DNA of 64,000 nt from Candidatus Microbacterium colombiense. GTDB lineage: Bacteria; Actinomycetota; Actinomycetes; Actinomycetales; Microbacteriaceae. The translations under genes were made by a program, and so were the position numbers. The stretch's first letter is position 1; each line of letters opens with the position of its first letter. Location of the stretch: positions 3,038,001 through 3,102,000 of the forward strand of contig CP119308.1 in NCBI GenBank assembly GCA_029203165.1, read 5' to 3'. The notes under the pieces are model-generated. The model was given only the letters and a program-made list of their open reading frames with translations. It did no database searches and was not told the DNA's origin. Shown here one piece after another: positions 61,096 through 64,000 of this stretch.

Positions 61096-62490
61096 TCAGG
61101 GAGCGAGCATGCCGACCGTCCGCGGGCGCACGATCAACCAGAGCGCCAGGATGCCGATCGTGGCACACCCGACCATGACCGAGGCCATCGTGGTGGCGGT
61201 GATCCCCGCGTCCTTCGAGATCCACCCCACCACCGGCGAGATGAGCCCGGCGACGCCGAAGTTCGTCGCCCCGAGGATCGATGCCGCGGTCCCGGCGGCC
61301 TTGCCATGACGATCGAGAGCGAGCACCTGCACGTTCGGGAACGTGAACCCGCACGCGGTCATGAAGAAGAACAGCGGGATGATCGTTCCCCACAGCCCGA
61401 GGCCGAGCTGGTCGGTCACGACGATCGCGACGGCCGCGATCAGCAGCGCCGCGGTCGAGTACGCCATCACCCATTGCGGGCCGAACCGCGCGGCCAGGCG
61501 CGACGCCGTCTGCACGCCGAGCACCACGCCGAGGGAGTTCACCGCGAACACGAGCCCGTACTGCTGGGCGTCCAGCCCATGCGTCTGCTGGAACAGGAAC
61601 GGCGACGCCGACAGGTAGGAGAAGAGCCCCGAGAACGTCATGCCGCCGATGATCAGCACGCCGATGAAGACCCGATCGGAGAACACCGAGCGATAGCGCT
61701 GCAGCACGGTCGCCCCTCCGCGCTCCTGGCGTCGGGCCACCGGCAGCGTCTCGGGGATGAAGACGATCGTCGACAGCAGCATCAGCACCCCGTAGGCCGC
61801 GAGCACGACGAAGATGCCCCGCCACGGCATGAGCGTGAGCAGCCACGAGCCGATCAGCGGGGCGACGACCGGGGCGACGCCCGACACGAGGGCGAGGCGC
61901 GAGAGCATCACGACCAGCCGGCGACCGCCGAACAGGTCACGCACGATGGCCATCGCCACCACACCGCCGGCCGCGGCGCCCATGCCCATGAGCACGCGGG
62001 CGACACTGAGCAGTTCGAGCGAGGGAGCGAACGCGGCACCGACACTGGCCAGCACATGCAGGGCGGTGACGACGATGAGCGGGATGCGACGACCGACCTT
62101 GTCACTGAGCGGTCCGACGAGCAGCTGCCCGAGGGCGAATCCGATCATCGTGCCTGTCAGCGTGAGCTGGATCGCGGCAGCCGTGGTCTGGAAGTCCTGT
62201 TCCAGTACGGGGAAAGCCGGGAGGTACAGGTCGATCGTGAAGGGGCCCAGGGCCGTGAGCGCGCCGAGCAGCAGGATGTACAGCACGCGGCGACGGTTCG
62301 AGATCGAGTCGCCAGGGTGGAGCATGATGGGCGCCGTGGCGGGGTTGGATCCGAGGGTGCGGATCGCGCCCGTCGCCGAGGGGATGCGGATGCTGCCGGT
62401 CGAGGTCTGCTCGGCAGGCGGGGTCGACGGGACGGCGTCGGTGCGGGGAGCGTCAGTGCGGAGAGCGTCGGTGCGGGGGGCGTCGGACAC
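61096..62490 (-). CDS. Bcr/CflA-type multidrug efflux MFS transporter
   Basis: About 464 residues with 12 membrane helices. ALTALGPFTIDLYLPAFPVL and GPLSDKVGRRIPLIV match the DHA1 Bcr/CflA subfamily. A hydrophilic N-terminal extension of about 55 residues contains repeats (APRTDALRTDAPRTDAV) from a 15-bp tandem repeat. GTG at 62490 follows AAGGA and is preferred to ATG 62553; a short form at 62325 would remove the extension. Substrate unknown. Confidence 0.85.
   Translation of the reverse strand: MSDAPRTDALRTDAPRTDAVPSTPPAEQTSTGSIRIPSATGAIRTLGSNPATAPIMLHPGDSISNRRRVLYILLLGALTALGPFTIDLYLPAFPVLEQDFQTTAAAIQLTLTGTMIGFALGQLLVGPLSDKVGRRIPLIVVTALHVLASVGAAFAPSLELLSVARVLMGMGAAAGGVVAMAIVRDLFGGRRLVVMLSRLALVSGVAPVVAPLIGSWLLTLMPWRGIFVVLAAYGVLMLLSTIVFIPETLPVARRQERGGATVLQRYRSVFSDRVFIGVLIIGGMTFSGLFSYLSASPFLFQQTHGLDAQQYGLVFAVNSLGVVLGVQTASRLAARFGPQWVMAYSTAALLIAAVAIVVTDQLGLGLWGTIIPLFFFMTACGFTFPNVQVLALDRHGKAAGTAASILGATNFGVAGLISPVVGWISKDAGITATTMASVMVGCATIGILALWLIVRPRTVGMLAP
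62430..62490. repeat. 15-bp tandem repeat in the MFS N-terminal extension
   Basis: About three copies of a GTGCGGGGAGCGTCG-like unit (plus strand), all in frame and encoding R-T-D-A-x repeats before the first helix. Confidence 0.7.
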
Positions 62491-62599
62491 AGGGTCCTTC
62501 CGGATTTCAGGGGAAGCGCGGTCGAATCGATTCGACCGAGGGGAAGAATCCATGCTACCGCCGCCCTGGCATCCTCACCCCGTCCGGGGCGAAAAAGAG

Positions 62600-63754
62600 T
62601 CAGCGCGTCAGGCGGGCGAGCCCCTGCTCGAGGTCGGCGATCAGATCGCTCACGTCCTCGATGCCGACCGACAGGCGCACGATGTTCTCCGGAACGGCGA
62701 GAGCCGTGCCGCGCACCGAGGCATGGGTCATGTCCGGCGGATAGCCGATGAGCGACTCCACGCCGCCGAGCGACTCGGCCAGCTGGAACAGCTCTGTCGA
62801 TTCGGCGAACGCGCGCGCGGCGTCGGCACCGGCGGCGAGACCGAGCGAGAGCATCCCGCCGAAGCCGCTCATCTGCCGCGCGGCGACGTCGTGACCGGGG
62901 TGCGACGACAGCCCGGGGTAGAACACCTGCGCGAACTCGGGTCGTGATGCCGCCCACTCCGCGATCGCCTGCGCGTTCTCGGAGTGCTGACGCATGCGGA
63001 TCGCGAGCGTCTTGATACCGCGGGTGGTGAGCCAGGCGTCGAGAGGCGCGGAGACCGCACCGACCGCGAACTGCTGGAACTTGATCGGCTCGAAGAAGCG
63101 GTCGTCGCTGAAGACGACGGCACCGCCCAGCACGTCGGAGTGTCCGCCGAGATACTTCGTGGTCGAATGCACGACCAGGTCGGCGCCGAGCGCGAGAGGC
63201 AACTGCAGCGCGGGAGACGCGAAGGTGTTGTCGACCACGAGGATCGCGCCCTCGTCGTGGGCGACCTCGGCGACGGCCGCGATGTCGACGACCTTGAGCA
63301 ACGGGTTGCTGGGGGTCTCCAGCCAGACGATCTTGGTCTGCGGACGGATGGCGGCCCGGATCGCGTCGAGATCCGCGAGCTCGACCGTGGTCGTCTCGAC
63401 GCCCCAGGGCGCCAGCACTCGCGTCAGCAGACGGTAGGTGCCGCCGTACACGTCGTTGCCGAGCAGCACGTGGTCGCCGGGCTTCAGGATGCCGCGCAGC
63501 AGCGCGTCCTCCGCGGCGAGGCCCGATGCGAACGAGAGCGCACTCGCACCCCCTTCGAGAGCCGCGAGCTGGGTCTCGAGCGAGGATCGGGTCGGGTTGC
63601 CCGCCCGGTTGTACTCGTACCCCTCGCGGAATCCGCCGATGCCGTCCTGCACGTGCGTGGAGGCCTGGTAGATCGGCGGGATGATCGCCCCGGTCCGGGG
63701 GTCGGGCTCCTGGCCCGCGTGGATGGCTCGGGTGGCGAAAGCATGCTCGGACAT
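62600..63754 (-). CDS. metB: cystathionine gamma-synthase/gamma-lyase
   Basis: A 384-residue PLP-dependent Cys/Met metabolism enzyme. GYEYNRAGNPTRSSLETQLA and DNTFASPALQLPLALGADLV precede the PLP lysine Lys200 in HSTTKYLGGHSDVLGG, and the C-terminal RLSVGIEDVSDLIADL follows. It forms cystathionine from O-acyl-homoserine and cysteine, or cleaves cystathionine. A CBS-domain gene upstream suggests reverse transsulfuration, in which case it would act as a lyase. Confidence 0.93.
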   Translation of the reverse strand: MSEHAFATRAIHAGQEPDPRTGAIIPPIYQASTHVQDGIGGFREGYEYNRAGNPTRSSLETQLAALEGGASALSFASGLAAEDALLRGILKPGDHVLLGNDVYGGTYRLLTRVLAPWGVETTTVELADLDAIRAAIRPQTKIVWLETPSNPLLKVVDIAAVAEVAHDEGAILVVDNTFASPALQLPLALGADLVVHSTTKYLGGHSDVLGGAVVFSDDRFFEPIKFQQFAVGAVSAPLDAWLTTRGIKTLAIRMRQHSENAQAIAEWAASRPEFAQVFYPGLSSHPGHDVAARQMSGFGGMLSLGLAAGADAARAFAESTELFQLAESLGGVESLIGYPPDMTHASVRGTALAVPENIVRLSVGIEDVSDLIADLEQGLARLTR

Positions 63755-63808
63755 GCCCCCAGCCTACGGCCGCCGCAGCTTGGGCAGCCGCCCCTGTTAC
63801 GTCACGCG

Positions 63809-64000
63809 TCAGCGCGAGAGATACGCCAGCAGATCCTGTCGTGTCAGCACGGTGTGCGGCTTGCCGCCCTCGGTCACCAGCAGGGCATCGGCCTCGGCGA
63901 GCGCGGCCCGCGCCTGGGCGACCGGAGCATGGATGCCGATCAGCGGCAGCCGCTCGGAGGTGTGCTCGCCGATCGCATCGGTCGGCTTCGCCTCTTCTCG
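63809..64000 (-). CDS. 3' end of a CBS-domain protein, probably cystathionine beta-synthase
   Basis: The frame is open from the window end to a TGA at 63809-63811 and gives 63 residues: TDAIGEHTSERLPLIG, DALLVTEGGKPHTVLTRQDL, LAYLSR. This is the end of a CBS regulatory domain. Together with the metB-like gene 54 bp downstream, it is probably the C-terminus of a cystathionine beta-synthase, the common cbs-metB order in Actinobacteria. The catalytic domain lies outside the window. Confidence 0.7.
   Translation of the reverse strand, partial: REEAKPTDAIGEHTSERLPLIGIHAPVAQARAALAEADALLVTEGGKPHTVLTRQDLLAYLSR

Overview
The window looks like chromosomal DNA of a high-GC actinobacterium, most likely Microbacteriaceae and probably Microbacterium. 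The evidence is strong G/C bias at third codon positions, frequent 4-bp start/stop overlaps, GTG and TTG starts, start codons placed about 7 nt after a -10 box, actinobacterial gene orders (Tad pilus operon beside topA; SigK-RskA beside a fasciclin lipoprotein; MoxR-DUF58-transglutaminase), and an abundant GGATGCC/GGCATCC heptamer. No phage, transposase, CRISPR or plasmid genes were found. The content is mostly housekeeping and catabolic.

Layout. 1-5 kb: a truncated gene, a PabC-like enzyme, a candidate small RNA, a SigK/anti-SigK pair divergent from a secreted fasciclin lipoprotein, tRNA-Lys and a DJ-1/PfpI protein. 5-7.2 kb: CGNR zinc-finger protein, small CxxC protein, DUF1697 protein, nicotinamidase, tRNA-Thr. 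7.2-13.5 kb: minus-strand run topA-tmk-holB-secreted hydrolase with stop/start overlaps. 13.6-16.5 kb: compact Tad/Flp-type pilus operon. 16.8-22.2 kb: acetyl-CoA synthetase, RidA and DUF4177 proteins, class A penicillin-binding protein with PASTA domains. 22.2-25.5 kb: metallophosphatase, tRNA-Pro, VanZ-like protein, HAD phosphatase, DUF1295 protein. 25.5-27.6 kb: FMN-dependent lactate dehydrogenase-type enzyme and its GntR/FadR regulator with paired operators. 27.6-36.3 kb: thymidine kinase, a frameshifted mqo, asd, lysC (with an internal start for a beta subunit), an EamA permease, recR and dnaX. 36.4-43.1 kb: GH65 phosphorylase with a beta-phosphoglucomutase-like HAD enzyme, then ackA and a frameshifted pta. 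43.1-49.1 kb: lysozyme-like membrane protein, rhomboid protease, the 4.5S SRP RNA, and the MoxR/DUF58/transglutaminase operon. 49.1-52.1 kb: TrhO, a reduced phosphotransferase, a DeoR regulator divergent from a DUF4406 gene, tRNA-Ser with a duplicated 3' end. 52.1-59.7 kb: GH38 alpha-mannosidase with a sugar ABC importer and ROK regulator. 59.8-64 kb: GNAT, PAP2 and MFS proteins, cystathionine gamma-synthase/lyase, and the 3' end of a CBS-domain gene.

How genes work together. The GH38-ABC-ROK block imports and trims mannose-containing glycans. It has no ATPase gene, so a shared MsiK-type ATPase is presumed. GH65 plus the HAD mutase would phosphorolyse an alpha-glucobiose and feed beta-glucose-1-phosphate into glycolysis. 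ackA-pta and acs cover acetate in both directions. lysC and asd begin the aspartate pathway. The terminal CBS-type gene plus the metB-like gene suggest reverse transsulfuration.

Most notable observations: a self-contained candidate small RNA with an ECF-type promoter-like sequence (1111-1230); a SigK-type promoter match before the fasciclin lipoprotein; nine single-base indels confined to mqo and pta, eight of them insertions; a tRNA-Ser 3'-end duplication; a nested palindrome between the Tad operon and acs; and the paired GntR operators. No convincing entirely new multi-gene system was found.
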